Shown: positions 21,334 to 30,428, counted from the stretch's first letter. The stretch: DNA of 64,000 bases from Lachnospiraceae bacterium (GCA_022510665.1 JAFLSZ010000003.1:1-64000); one strand, 5' to 3'. Program-made: numbers and translations. Notes: generated from the sequence alone by a model not told the origin.

Positions 21334-22827
21334 TTACGAAAACATCCGCAGACCAAGCTCAATCGCTTTAATCAGCGGATTAGACGCAAGACCAAGCGCA
21401 AAGTTAATTAATATAAAGCAGACCATACCCGCGCAAAAAGTAACGCCCGGCTTAAATGCCGCGTCACGGTACTTTTCATTCCGCGGCGTATAGATTGAAA
21501 TGACGGCACGAATAAAGTAAAGTGCGTTTAAAATCGTACTGATTGCCAATACAATCAATGCCACTTCCATCTTTACCGACATCGTCTCCAGCGCCGCGGA
21601 AGTCAGATAAAGTTTGGAAATAAAACCCGCAAACAACGGCACGCCTACCATGGACAGGGCTCCGACCGTAAACGCAACACCTGCAATTTTATTTCGGAAG
21701 CCCGCCCCCTTCAAATTCGAAAAATCCTTTTTATTTCCCGACACTTCGGAAAGGCCGCGGCACGCGACAAACAACATAGACTTTGTCGCCGCGTGGGAAA
21801 AGATGTGGAAAACCGCCGCCGTTACTCCAAGCTGTGTTCCGAATCCAAGTCCCATATAAATATATCCAATCTGCGCAACGGACGAAAACGCAATCATACG
21901 CCGCATATCGCGTTCCTTAATCGCGCTGACGGAACCGAACAGCATTCCCGCCACACCGAGCACAAAAAACACATTAGTAATCTTACTGCTCCAAAACACT
22001 TCCGTTCCGATAACGCGGTAAACAATCTTAATCAAAAGAAAAATGTACGCCTTGGAGACAAGACTGGAAAGGATTGCCGCGGAAGACGCCGTGGAAAATC
22101 CGTAAGCGTCCGAAAGCCACGTGTGGAACGGAAACAGCGCGCTCTTTATGGCAATACCGCCGCTGATCAGACCGATAATTACCGTAAGGGGTACCGTATA
22201 CGCCCCGTGCGCGGCCAGTTCTCCGACGGATTCCTGTATATTGCTCATCAATAAGTGTCCGGTCAAATCATATTGAAGCGTAATACCGATTAACAAAAGT
22301 CCGGAACCTAACAGACTCATAATCATATACTTCGTTGCCGCAAGCATGGAATGGCCGTTGCTCCGTATCATAATCAGTCCGCCTGCCGCAATGGTATTGA
22401 TTTCCACAAACACATATGCGGTAAACAAATCGTTGGTGTAGACCAGCGCCAAAAGCGAACTTAACAGTAAATCCACCAATACAAAATAAAGATTCTGTTT
22501 CGGCTCCTCAATATCCACTTTTAAATACTTTTCCCCACCGAGCAGAGACAACAGCATAATGACGGAGAAAAACAGCGCCATCACACCCTCCATCACACCC
22601 GCACGGATTTCGTTCCCCCACGGAGCCGGGAAATGCCCCATCATATAAACAAACGCTTCTCCTGTCTGTACCGTATAAATAAGCACTCCCAAAGAAGCAA
22701 GGATACTTAAAGATATCAGCGAAAACGAAAGCGCCTTTGCCGCTTTCGGCTTTAATACGGAAGAAATTACACCGGTGCTTAACGCCAAAACAATACAAAA
22801 AAACGGAAAATTACGAATAAAATCCAT
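21334..22827 (-). CDS. mrpD: MrpD-like Na+/H+ antiporter subunit D
   Basis: IAIKSALFPFHTWLSDAYGFSTASSAAILSSLVSKAYIF; adjacent to mrpC. Confidence 0.82.
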   Translation of the reverse strand: MDFIRNFPFFCIVLALSTGVISSVLKPKAAKALSFSLISLSILASLGVLIYTVQTGEAFVYMMGHFPAPWGNEIRAGVMEGVMALFFSVIMLLSLLGGEKYLKVDIEEPKQNLYFVLVDLLLSSLLALVYTNDLFTAYVFVEINTIAAGGLIMIRSNGHSMLAATKYMIMSLLGSGLLLIGITLQYDLTGHLLMSNIQESVGELAAHGAYTVPLTVIIGLISGGIAIKSALFPFHTWLSDAYGFSTASSAAILSSLVSKAYIFLLIKIVYRVIGTEVFWSSKITNVFFVLGVAGMLFGSVSAIKERDMRRMIAFSSVAQIGYIYMGLGFGTQLGVTAAVFHIFSHAATKSMLFVACRGLSEVSGNKKDFSNLKGAGFRNKIAGVAFTVGALSMVGVPLFAGFISKLYLTSAALETMSVKMEVALIVLAISTILNALYFIRAVISIYTPRNEKYRDAAFKPGVTFCAGMVCFILINFALGLASNPLIKAIELGLRMFS

Positions 22828-23198
22828 TACTTTTCCTCCTTCACCAGACGCGTAATCTCGTCGATATCCAAGGTCTTATACCTCCGGTAAAGACGAATCG
22901 TCAGGGAGAGCATGACCGCCGTAACGCTGACGGATACTACGATACCGGTCAGTACCAGACCGCTCGGTATCGGGTTGATATAGTTTTCCGGTTCCGGCAC
23001 CGTACCGGAAACAATCGGCACTTTTCTTCCGTAAATATAGCCTTTTGCCGCCAAAAACAAATAAATCGCGGTATCCATAATATTCAGACCCATAATCTTT
23101 TTAATCATGTTCCGGTTCAGCAAAAGCGTCGTGAATCCGATTCCGAACAAAATAATGGAAACGGCCTCGTAATAATTCGCAAACAGATTCCCTAACAT
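22827..23198 (-). CDS. mrpC: Na+/H+ antiporter subunit C (NuoK-like)
   Basis: IGFTTLLLNRNMIKKIMGLNIMDTAIYLFL...PSGLVLTGIVVSVSVTAVMLSLTIRLYRRY. Confidence 0.85.
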   Translation of the reverse strand: MLGNLFANYYEAVSIILFGIGFTTLLLNRNMIKKIMGLNIMDTAIYLFLAAKGYIYGRKVPIVSGTVPEPENYINPIPSGLVLTGIVVSVSVTAVMLSLTIRLYRRYKTLDIDEITRLVKEEK

Positions 23199-23199
23199 C

Positions 23200-24264
23200 T
23201 TACATTCCTCCTTTGCGGAACAACGTATAGAAATTGTACATCGTGCAGGCAACTACAATGCCGACACAGATATTCAACGGCAAAATCAGACCGGCGGAAA
23301 GAATCGCTCCCGGCGTTCCTTTCGGAATACCGCTTTCCAGATGATTCGCACCGGTAAAGAAAGAATACCCCTTTGCCATCGCATAAAACAAAAGCGGAAC
23401 TACGGAAATTACCGCATAATTCTTCCGGTTCATAATCCGTGTCGTTTTTTCAAATCCAAACGCGTTGAGATATAAAATCAGCCCCGCACCGATAATCGCA
23501 CCGCCGGAAAAACCGCCGCCCGGCGAAAGATGTCCGTTCAAAATCACATAAATGCCAAACAAAATAATTACCGGCACCAGTATTTTCGCCGAACCCTGCA
23601 GTATTTTGTCATTTTTCGGCTCGTAAAGACGGTCATTTTCCTCTGAGGCACGCTTTTTGTCCGTAGGCTTTCCGTCTTTTGTAAGTTCAAGCCGGAGCAG
23701 TATCATAACACAGCACGCCGCAACAAACAGCACATGGGATTCTCCCAGCGTATCAAACGCACGATAATCCAGTATCATGCCCGCAACGGCATTGGTTGCT
23801 CCGGTTTCCTCTAACCCGTCCGCGTTATAACGCCTTACCACCTCATTATTGTTCGGGTTGTCCGGCTGTCCGAACTCCGGCAGATAAGAAACCGTCACCA
23901 ATAACGTCACAATTATAATCAGGCACAGCACTACCGCCATCACGGCGTACAAACGTCCGAAAATCTTAACGCCGTGCTCTTTCGGCCAGTTTTTATACTT
24001 CTCCAGCATCGCTGCCGCTTCTTTTTCGTGCGCTTTCTCTAACTCCCGCTTTCTGTTTTCTTTTTCTTCTCTATTGTCCTTATCCTCTTCGTCTTCTTCC
24101 TCTTCCAGAATCTGCTCCGACCTGATATCCGCTTCTACCTGACTCTTGGCGCTTTTTTCCTGCAGTTCTTCCGCGCGCTTTTCTACGTCTTCTAAAGTTT
24201 CTCCGTCAACAAAGCGCACCAGACGCCGCCACAGCGAATGCTCGTAATCACTCCTCGGCTTCAT
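23200..24264 (-). CDS. MrpB (MnhB)-domain protein with fused upstream MbhE-like segment and charged N-terminal coiled-coil extension
   Basis: NGHLSPGGGFSGGAIIGAGLILYL (MnhB); ILDYRAFDTLGESHVLFVAAC (MbhE/MrpA C-terminal-like); about 100 Glu/Lys-rich N-terminal residues. Confidence 0.8.
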   Translation of the reverse strand: MKPRSDYEHSLWRRLVRFVDGETLEDVEKRAEELQEKSAKSQVEADIRSEQILEEEEDEEDKDNREEKENRKRELEKAHEKEAAAMLEKYKNWPKEHGVKIFGRLYAVMAVVLCLIIIVTLLVTVSYLPEFGQPDNPNNNEVVRRYNADGLEETGATNAVAGMILDYRAFDTLGESHVLFVAACCVMILLRLELTKDGKPTDKKRASEENDRLYEPKNDKILQGSAKILVPVIILFGIYVILNGHLSPGGGFSGGAIIGAGLILYLNAFGFEKTTRIMNRKNYAVISVVPLLFYAMAKGYSFFTGANHLESGIPKGTPGAILSAGLILPLNICVGIVVACTMYNFYTLFRKGGM

Positions 24265-24511
24265 CGTCTTCTTCTCCCTTCATTGCATGGATTTTCTTTA
24301 ACGTGATATAAAATAATACGCTTGTCACTCCCGCGCCGACCGCAGCTTCGGTAATTGCCAAATCCGGTGATTCCAAAGCCATCCAGATAATCGACATAAT
24401 GACGCTGTACGACATAAAAATAACAATTGACGTCAACAGGTTTTTGGAAAGCGCCACGGAAACCGCGCAGACCACCAAAAAAGAAAGCAGTATAAACTCT
24501 AATATCTCCAT
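24248..24511 (-). CDS. DUF4040/MbhD-like subunit (split MrpA C-terminal segment)
   Basis: ESPDLAITEAAVGAGVTSVLFYITLKKI motif. Confidence 0.8.
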   Translation of the reverse strand: MEILEFILLSFLVVCAVSVALSKNLLTSIVIFMSYSVIMSIIWMALESPDLAITEAAVGAGVTSVLFYITLKKIHAMKGEEDDEAEE

Positions 24512-24831
24512 TATTCCCGCACCTCACATTCCTCGGAAAGATGCTTATCCGTCGTCACTTCCAGACGGGCAATCAAATGGCCGGACACAGGACTCGCCAT
24601 CCAGATTAACAGCACAATCAAACACACTTTCAGGGTTGCCGCGGAAAACCCATAGGATACCGCGACGCCGATCATGGCAAGAAGCAGCACAAAAGAATCA
24701 CAGATTGCCGCCGCGTGCATACGGTTCAGAATAAATTTAAATTTAAATACGCCCGCCACCGATATCACCGCCATACTGAGCGCTCCTGCCAAAAAAAGTG
24801 CAGTCACCGCAAATCGGAACCATTCCGTCAT
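24511..24831 (-). CDS. mrpG: Na+/H+ antiporter subunit G
   Basis: FKFILNRMHAAAICDSFVLLLAMIGVAV; SPVSGHLIARLE. Confidence 0.85.
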   Translation of the reverse strand: MTEWFRFAVTALFLAGALSMAVISVAGVFKFKFILNRMHAAAICDSFVLLLAMIGVAVSYGFSAATLKVCLIVLLIWMASPVSGHLIARLEVTTDKHLSEECEVRE

Positions 24832-25157
24832 ATCTGCTCCTCCTTTGATTTTTGTTTTTTCTTCTTTTCCTGCCTGCTTTCTTCTTCACGGTGTACTCCC
24901 ATGTATACCTTTGTCAGCACCACGACCGCCAGAAAGCTTAACATCGCATAAATCAAATCCACATCCAAAAGAAAACTTTCTCCAAGGAAAAGGGACATTA
25001 CCGCGATAATCACGACCGACAGCGTCCCGATCATATTGACCGCCACAATGCGGTCCATCGTCTTCGGTCCTCTTACCGCACGCACCAGACAGGCGAAAAT
25101 ACACAGTGCAAACCCGATCATCGCACTAATATATAACACGGAATATGCATTCTCCAT
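24828..25157 (-). CDS. mrpF: Na+/H+ antiporter subunit F
   Basis: VRGPKTMDRIVAVNMIGT MrpF motif. Confidence 0.87.
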   Translation of the reverse strand: MENAYSVLYISAMIGFALCIFACLVRAVRGPKTMDRIVAVNMIGTLSVVIIAVMSLFLGESFLLDVDLIYAMLSFLAVVVLTKVYMGVHREEESRQEKKKKQKSKEEQI

Positions 25158-25169
25158 ATGTATCCTCCT

Positions 25170-25640
25170 TTACTTTCCCGCGGTTTTTTCCATATTTCTC
25201 AGCAATCTGACAAAAATCGAATCGCAAAGTCCCTCTGCCATTTCTTTATCCAGACAATGTACCTTAAACTCATCCTCCGTAAGTTCTACCGTGATTGTTC
25301 CCGGCGTAAGCGTAATGGAGTTCGCCAAAACCGTCCTTGCCAAATCCGTCTTTAAATCCGTACGAAACGTAACCAGCACCGGCTCTGTTTCATACTTGGG
25401 AGAAACAATCAGACGGATTACACCGCAATTTGCCTTTATGATTTCTACAATCAGCACAAAAAAGTAGCCGATGCCCTGCGGTAAAATACGCAGAGCATAC
25501 AGCTCTTGTTTTGGACTGTAATCCAAAAATTTCCAGCAAAACCAATATACTGCCAGAGATAATACCACGCCGAACAACACGATTTCCAACGTAATTTTCC
25601 CGTTAAATATCAACCAAAGCGCAAATAATAATAAAACCAT
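25170..25640 (-). CDS. mrpE: Na+/H+ antiporter subunit E
   Basis: FRTDLKTDLARTVLANSITLTPGTITVEL MrpE motif. Confidence 0.88.
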   Translation of the reverse strand: MVLLLFALWLIFNGKITLEIVLFGVVLSLAVYWFCWKFLDYSPKQELYALRILPQGIGYFFVLIVEIIKANCGVIRLIVSPKYETEPVLVTFRTDLKTDLARTVLANSITLTPGTITVELTEDEFKVHCLDKEMAEGLCDSIFVRLLRNMEKTAGK

Positions 25641-25707
25641 AACACTTACCTCTCGAATACTTTTCCCCAGTATTTATCAAATTCTTCCTGTTTTTTTAGC
25701 CCAACTT

Positions 25708-25736
25708 ATCTTAGCACTTTGTCTTTTTGCTGTCAA
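25708..25736 (-). promoter_or_regulatory. Sigma-A promoter TTGACA-17-TAAGAT for the Mrp operon
   Basis: -10 reverse complement of 25708-25713; -35 reverse complement of 25731-25736; 17-bp spacer. Confidence 0.7.
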
Positions 25737-25755
25737 GAAGTCACCTATCTTATTT

Positions 25756-26679
25756 TTACATACAAGACGCTGCGCCGGACTTCCCAAATGCGCTCAGTTC
25801 CGCTTCGTCTACCACTTCGCGTCCGATATACATCGTACTGTCCGCCCTTGTCATGATACTCCATTTTACCAGCCTTATCATTCCGTCTTCCAGTTCAATT
25901 CCGGTAACCGCGTACGGCTGCACACAGCTTCCGTCATTAAAATAGTAGTTTTGGGCATCGTTCCAAAAACGCGGCCTGTGCGTGTGTCCGGCAATCATCA
26001 GCTGTTTATTGTCATTCGCCCATTTTATTAAGCGTTCTTCCGCTTTGCTTTTAGTTTTCTCGCTTCCGCCTGAACTGACCGGATTTTCCATACCGAGCAG
26101 TTCTAACTTCCTCCATATATGCCGTACCAAAAAACGGCCTACCCGCCATAAGGTGTCATTAAGCAAATCTCCCTGATGCCCGTGTACGAGAAATATCCGC
26201 CTCTTTGTTTCACAATCTTCTAATATAAGGCCTTCCCGTACCACAAGTCCCGGAAAAAATTCTTTTTGTTCCCCGAAATTCCGGCATTCTAACTTATGAC
26301 CTTCCGGTCTTTTGCAGTGTTTTCTTAAAAAACGCTCCTTCCTCTTTTGAATGTCATGATTGCCGTACAGCATATAAAGTCTTCCCGCTTTATAAAATTT
26401 TGATAACAATTCAAACACATCGCTGTGAACCCGGATAATATCTTCCATATTTTTATTTTCCCAAAGTTCGTCTCCGTCCCCTAATTCCAGATAGGTGAAA
26501 TTCCTTTGACAATAATAAGTCAATGCCGCGGTATATATATGCCTGTTTTTTAAAAAGTTATCTCCGACATTTCCCACACCGCGGTGGCAGTCGCTCATAA
26601 TAATAAACTTCGCGTTCCTGTCATAACCGATACACTCTGCCTGTTCGTATACTTTCGTCAATCTCCCTGAGGTGCTCAT
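25756..26679 (-). CDS. Calcineurin-like metallophosphoesterase
   Basis: FIIMSDCHRGVGN, GDGDELWEN, YGNHD, HGHQGD, GHTHRP metallophosphoesterase motifs. Confidence 0.88.
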   Translation of the reverse strand: MSTSGRLTKVYEQAECIGYDRNAKFIIMSDCHRGVGNVGDNFLKNRHIYTAALTYYCQRNFTYLELGDGDELWENKNMEDIIRVHSDVFELLSKFYKAGRLYMLYGNHDIQKRKERFLRKHCKRPEGHKLECRNFGEQKEFFPGLVVREGLILEDCETKRRIFLVHGHQGDLLNDTLWRVGRFLVRHIWRKLELLGMENPVSSGGSEKTKSKAEERLIKWANDNKQLMIAGHTHRPRFWNDAQNYYFNDGSCVQPYAVTGIELEDGMIRLVKWSIMTRADSTMYIGREVVDEAELSAFGKSGAASCM

Positions 26680-27635
26680 CGTTTCACCTCCCCCACATTT
26701 TTATCCGTCTGAGTTATTTTGCCGTAGATTTTTTTCATCTTCTCCGGCTTTGCCATCTTCGTCATAATACGGTACAGAAACGGAAACAAAAACCTCAGAT
26801 AATCAATCTTATCCAACGTCTTTATATAATCCCTCGTCACTGCCCTAAACAAAGCACAGTTAAAACGGTTCACCCATTGCACCGCGCTGAACCAAAGCCT
26901 GACCTTCCGGTAGGGCTGCTTTGTTTTCGGCTTGTCAAACATAATCCGTACCATATTCCGATAAACCGTATAAGAATCCTCCCGGTAGCCCGCTTCCCGC
27001 AGCCCCTTTAAAAATGCCAGAAGCATTCCCCTGTTCGGAAACGTCAGATGAATGTCCATCGACAGCTGCCACGGTTTCGTAAATTTTCCTACGTCAAAAC
27101 CGGTCAACCACCAATGAATCTCCCTTCTCTCCATGAAAAAACGGTCTTTCCGGTATAAAAAAAACTGCATCAGAATACGTTCTTCGTCTTTTGCACATTC
27201 AAAAAACGGACCTTCAAACACTCCCGGAACGGAAATGTCTTCTTTGTCCGTTACATAAATACCGATTTCACCGCCCGTTGTCATGCCGTACTGCCCTTTC
27301 CAGAACTCAATCATCCACCGGCGGTTGTCATAATCAAAATAAATCGGCTCGCACTGAATTGCCATATTCATCGCAAGTGCGGCATCATCATACAGTTTAC
27401 AATACCCCATTTCCCTCTGCCACGGGTTCATTGCCGAACAAATTATATCCTGCGTTTCGTCATACACAAAACCGAAAGGCTCTAAAACCCGGTTCAAATC
27501 ATACACCTTTTGTTCCGTACTCCGTTCCGCCGTTTTACGTCCGGCGTAACGCTTTTTCAGCCGGTAATATAAAAAGGGAATTATTAAAAGGAGCGCGAGC
27601 ACGGGCAGCGCAATCCAAAAATACTCTATTCTCAT
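26676..27635 (-). CDS. Membrane-anchored DUF4474-like protein
   Basis: N-terminal TM helix; LNRVLEPFGFVYDETQDIICSAMNPWQREMGYCKLYD pattern recognised as DUF4474-like from memory. Confidence 0.65.
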   Translation of the reverse strand: MRIEYFWIALPVLALLLIIPFLYYRLKKRYAGRKTAERSTEQKVYDLNRVLEPFGFVYDETQDIICSAMNPWQREMGYCKLYDDAALAMNMAIQCEPIYFDYDNRRWMIEFWKGQYGMTTGGEIGIYVTDKEDISVPGVFEGPFFECAKDEERILMQFFLYRKDRFFMERREIHWWLTGFDVGKFTKPWQLSMDIHLTFPNRGMLLAFLKGLREAGYREDSYTVYRNMVRIMFDKPKTKQPYRKVRLWFSAVQWVNRFNCALFRAVTRDYIKTLDKIDYLRFLFPFLYRIMTKMAKPEKMKKIYGKITQTDKNVGEVKR

Positions 27636-27648
27636 AGATATCACCTTT

Positions 27649-27662
27649 TTCGACAGATTATA
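27649..27662 (-). promoter_or_regulatory. TATAAT -10 followed by a perfect Spo0A box (TGTCGAA) at the presumed transcription start
   Basis: -10 reverse complement of 27657-27662; TGTCGAA reverse complement of 27649-27655. Confidence 0.4.
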
Positions 27663-27706
27663 CTATATTATATTCCGTGAAATACGAACGGTGACATTTT
27701 CCGTTT

Positions 27707-28501
27707 CTACTTATCTTTCTTGCGGTCCGACAAATAGTTCTTCATACTTTTTAAGGCGTTCTTTTCCAAGCGGGAAACCTGCGCCTGGGAAATATGGATT
27801 TCCTCCGCTACTTCCATCTGGGTCTTACCGTGGAAAAAACGTAAGTCAATAATCAATTTTTCCCGTTCCGGCAGGCGTTTTATAGCCTCCTTCAAAGAAA
27901 TTTCCTCCACCCATGCGTCTTCCCCGTTTTTCTTATCACACACCTGGTCCATAACGTACAGGGCATCCCCGCCCTCTTTATAAACCGGCTCATACAGGGA
28001 AACCGGCGTCTGTATCGCGTCAAACGCTTCGTGTATTTCCTCCGGTTTCAGTCCGGTTCTCTCGGAAATTTCCGCAATCGTAGGGTCCCTGTTTAACTCT
28101 TTTGTCAGCATCTCCTTTGCGTAAATTGCCTTATAAGCGGCATCCCGCAGGGAACGGCTGACACGAATCGAGTTATTGTCCCTCAGATACCGTCTGATTT
28201 CACCGATAATCATGGGAACCGCATAGGTAGAAAACTTTACCCCTTGTGTTACGTCAAAATTGTCAATCGCTTTCATCAATCCGATACAGCCGATCTGGAA
28301 CAAATCATCCACGTTTTCGTTGTTGCCGGAAAAACGTTGAATAATGCTAAGTACCAGCCTTAAATTACCTCTGATATATTCCTCTCTCGCAAGAGCGTCT
28401 CCGTTTTTGATACGGGAAAACAATTCTTCCTTTTCTTCGTTACTGAGAAGCGGCAGTTTCGCCGTATTTACACCGCAGATTTCTACCTTATAAAGCGCCA
28501 T
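27707..28501 (-). CDS. sigG: Sporulation sigma factor SigG
   Basis: MALYKVEICGVNTAKLPLLSNEEKEELF...FSTYAVPMIIGEIRRYLRDNNSIRVSRSLRD; downstream of sigE. Confidence 0.96.
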   Translation of the reverse strand: MALYKVEICGVNTAKLPLLSNEEKEELFSRIKNGDALAREEYIRGNLRLVLSIIQRFSGNNENVDDLFQIGCIGLMKAIDNFDVTQGVKFSTYAVPMIIGEIRRYLRDNNSIRVSRSLRDAAYKAIYAKEMLTKELNRDPTIAEISERTGLKPEEIHEAFDAIQTPVSLYEPVYKEGGDALYVMDQVCDKKNGEDAWVEEISLKEAIKRLPEREKLIIDLRFFHGKTQMEVAEEIHISQAQVSRLEKNALKSMKNYLSDRKKDK

Positions 28502-28579
28502 GGCACATTCCTCCTGTACTAGCAAAGCGCAGGAAACGTTTCCGTCTCACTTTGCTACTTTAAGGATGTGCCATGGCGC
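28495..28579 (-). promoter_or_regulatory. Nested hairpin enclosing the sigG SD and start codon
   Basis: GCGCCATGGCACAT (28495-28508) pairs with ATGTGCCATGGCGC (28566-28579); inner TAGCAAAG (28520-28527)/CTTTGCTA (28550-28557); core palindrome GGAAACGTTTCC (28532-28543). Confidence 0.85.
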
Positions 28580-28613
28580 CAAAGTTTATACTAAGAGCTT
28601 TTGTCACCTTCTG

Positions 28614-29348
28614 TCATGCCGTCATTTCTTTTCGCAGACGCTTCATAATCTTTTTTTCCAATCGGGAAATATAGGACTGGGAAATGCCGAGCAAATCCGC
28701 TACTTCTTTCTGGGTATGCTCATTTCCGTCTCCGTTTTCCAATCCGTAACGCAGATTGATAATCAGACGTTCCCTCTCATTCAGGCAGGAAAGCGCCTGA
28801 AACAAAGAGTTACGGTCCGCTTCTTCTTCCATGCCCCGGTAGACTTCGTCCTCCTCGGTTCCCAAAATATCGGAAAGCAGCAGTTCATTTCCGTCCCAAT
28901 CCACATTTAACGGCTCATCAATGGATACTTCTAACTTTTGTCTGCTGTTTCTGCGCAGATACATTAAAATCTCGTTTTCGATACAACGGGAAGCATATGT
29001 CGCCAGTTTAATATTTTTCTCCGGATTAAACGTATTGATGGCTTTAATCAATCCAATCGTTCCTATGGAAATTAAGTCTTCCACACCGACTCCGGTATTA
29101 TCAAACTTTTTCGCAATATAAACCACAAGCCGCAAATTATGTTCTACTAAATCCGACTTTGCCCCCTCCGCGTCTTCTCCGGAAAGCGCCGCGATAATTT
29201 CGGCTTCCTCCTCCGGCGTATAAGGAGCAGGCAGCACCTCTGTCCCGCCGATATAATGAATTTCTCCGTATTTTCCGAGCAAAAGTGCCGTCAAATTCGG
29301 TATCATCCGAAACTGAAAACGATTTGGTATTGAAACTTTAAACAACAT
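28614..29348 (-). CDS. sigE: Sporulation sigma factor SigE (pro-form)
   Basis: Pro-region and [17 protein letters not shown] junction; [17 protein letters not shown]. Confidence 0.96.
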   Translation of the reverse strand: MLFKVSIPNRFQFRMIPNLTALLLGKYGEIHYIGGTEVLPAPYTPEEEAEIIAALSGEDAEGAKSDLVEHNLRLVVYIAKKFDNTGVGVEDLISIGTIGLIKAINTFNPEKNIKLATYASRCIENEILMYLRRNSRQKLEVSIDEPLNVDWDGNELLLSDILGTEEDEVYRGMEEEADRNSLFQALSCLNERERLIINLRYGLENGDGNEHTQKEVADLLGISQSYISRLEKKIMKRLRKEMTA

Positions 29349-30261
29349 TCTTTTCTCCTTCCTGTGTATCCTTTACACAAACCATTGTTTTTCCTTCTTG
29401 CCTCTGATTGTTTTCCCACCGTTTTTCTTTTTTCACCGGAAGCCGTAATACCTCCGGCTGTAATAACATCTGATATTCACAGCCTGCAAACAGTGCCTGT
29501 TTTGCGGCCACGGCTGCTACTTCGCCGCCGATTGTCTCTCCGGTTTTGCACCGCAGCGTACATTCCAGCCTGACCCCGCGCAAAAGTCCCGTTCCTCCGA
29601 CTCCTTTATAGGGCAGAAACACTAACTTCTGCGGTTCTGTCTGCTCGGCTTCTTTCATCCAATCTACTATGTATTTTTCTTCCACAACTACAACCGGAAG
29701 ACTGCTTCCATACAACCGCAGACGATTTCCGGTATCCATAAGCGCGGATAGTTCCCGTTCTTTTCCGTTTCGGCAAAGCGCTGCCGAAAAAAGAGTTTCC
29801 CTCGTCTGCCTTGCTGCCGTCAAGGCGTAAAATCCTGTTTCAAGAAGCGGAAGCAAAAGGCTTCCCACACAACAAAATAATCCGACATTCTGAAACGGCA
29901 AAATCTGAAATATGCCGCTTAATACTACCGTTACAAAAAACAGCACAATACTGTTTTGAACGACACGCGTTTTTCCGAAAGCAAGCCATGCCGCAAGCAC
30001 TAACTCAACGAGTGCCGCCGCCGTCATAATTCCCGTGAAGCGGAATCCGAAAAGCACCAGCCAGCCTGCGTCAAGCAGCGTACAAAGTGCAGAAACTGCG
30101 GCAATTCTGCGTTTTCTTACTTTCTTATACCGGCTTCTGCCGATTGCACCGGCTAACATCAGACATAACAAATGCAGCCAGAAACACGCAGCTATGTAAC
30201 TGTCGAGATAAAGTTTAACCGCATTCCACCTCCTTTGTTTATCCTTCCCCAGTTTCCGCAT
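29338..30261 (-). CDS. spoIIGA: Sigma-E processing peptidase SpoIIGA (start uncertain)
   Basis: Multi-TM N-terminus, [12 protein letters not shown] aspartic-protease motif; upstream of and overlapping sigE. The track start lies inside repeat copy B. Confidence 0.9.
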   Translation of the reverse strand: MRKLGKDKQRRWNAVKLYLDSYIAACFWLHLLCLMLAGAIGRSRYKKVRKRRIAAVSALCTLLDAGWLVLFGFRFTGIMTAAALVELVLAAWLAFGKTRVVQNSIVLFFVTVVLSGIFQILPFQNVGLFCCVGSLLLPLLETGFYALTAARQTRETLFSAALCRNGKERELSALMDTGNRLRLYGSSLPVVVVEEKYIVDWMKEAEQTEPQKLVFLPYKGVGGTGLLRGVRLECTLRCKTGETIGGEVAAVAAKQALFAGCEYQMLLQPEVLRLPVKKEKRWENNQRQEGKTMVCVKDTQEGEKNVV

Positions 30262-30331
30262 TTTGTATACTTTTTTATATTCCGCAGACTGCGGAATTTT
30301 TTAAAACAGCTAAAAAATGCGGAAACTTGAG
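30247..30331. repeat. Copy B of interspersed inverted-repeat element, 85 bp, flanked by TTATCCTT direct repeats
   Basis: Minus strand CTCAAGTTTCCGCATTTTTTAGC...ATTCCGCAGTCTGCGGAAT...GTATACAAAATGCGGAAACTGGGG; TTATCCTT at 30239-30246 and 30332-30339. Confidence 0.78.
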
Positions 30332-30343
30332 TTATCCTTGTCT

Positions 30344-30349
30344 ATTATA
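30344..30349 (-). promoter_or_regulatory. TATAAT -10 of the presumed spoIIGA promoter
   Basis: Minus strand GTTGTATAATAGACAAGG upstream of copy B; no good -35 (typical of activator-dependent promoters). Confidence 0.5.
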
Positions 30350-30421
30350 CAACATATCTTTTCCGTTTTTTGTAAAATTATGGAAATATTTCCCAGTTTT
30401 TTATCGCAGAAACTTTGGGCT

Positions 30422-30428
30422 TTCGACA
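30422..30428 (-). promoter_or_regulatory. Perfect Spo0A box TGTCGAA upstream of spoIIGA
   Basis: Minus strand TTTTTGTCGAAAG, about 73-80 bp upstream of the -10. Confidence 0.5.
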
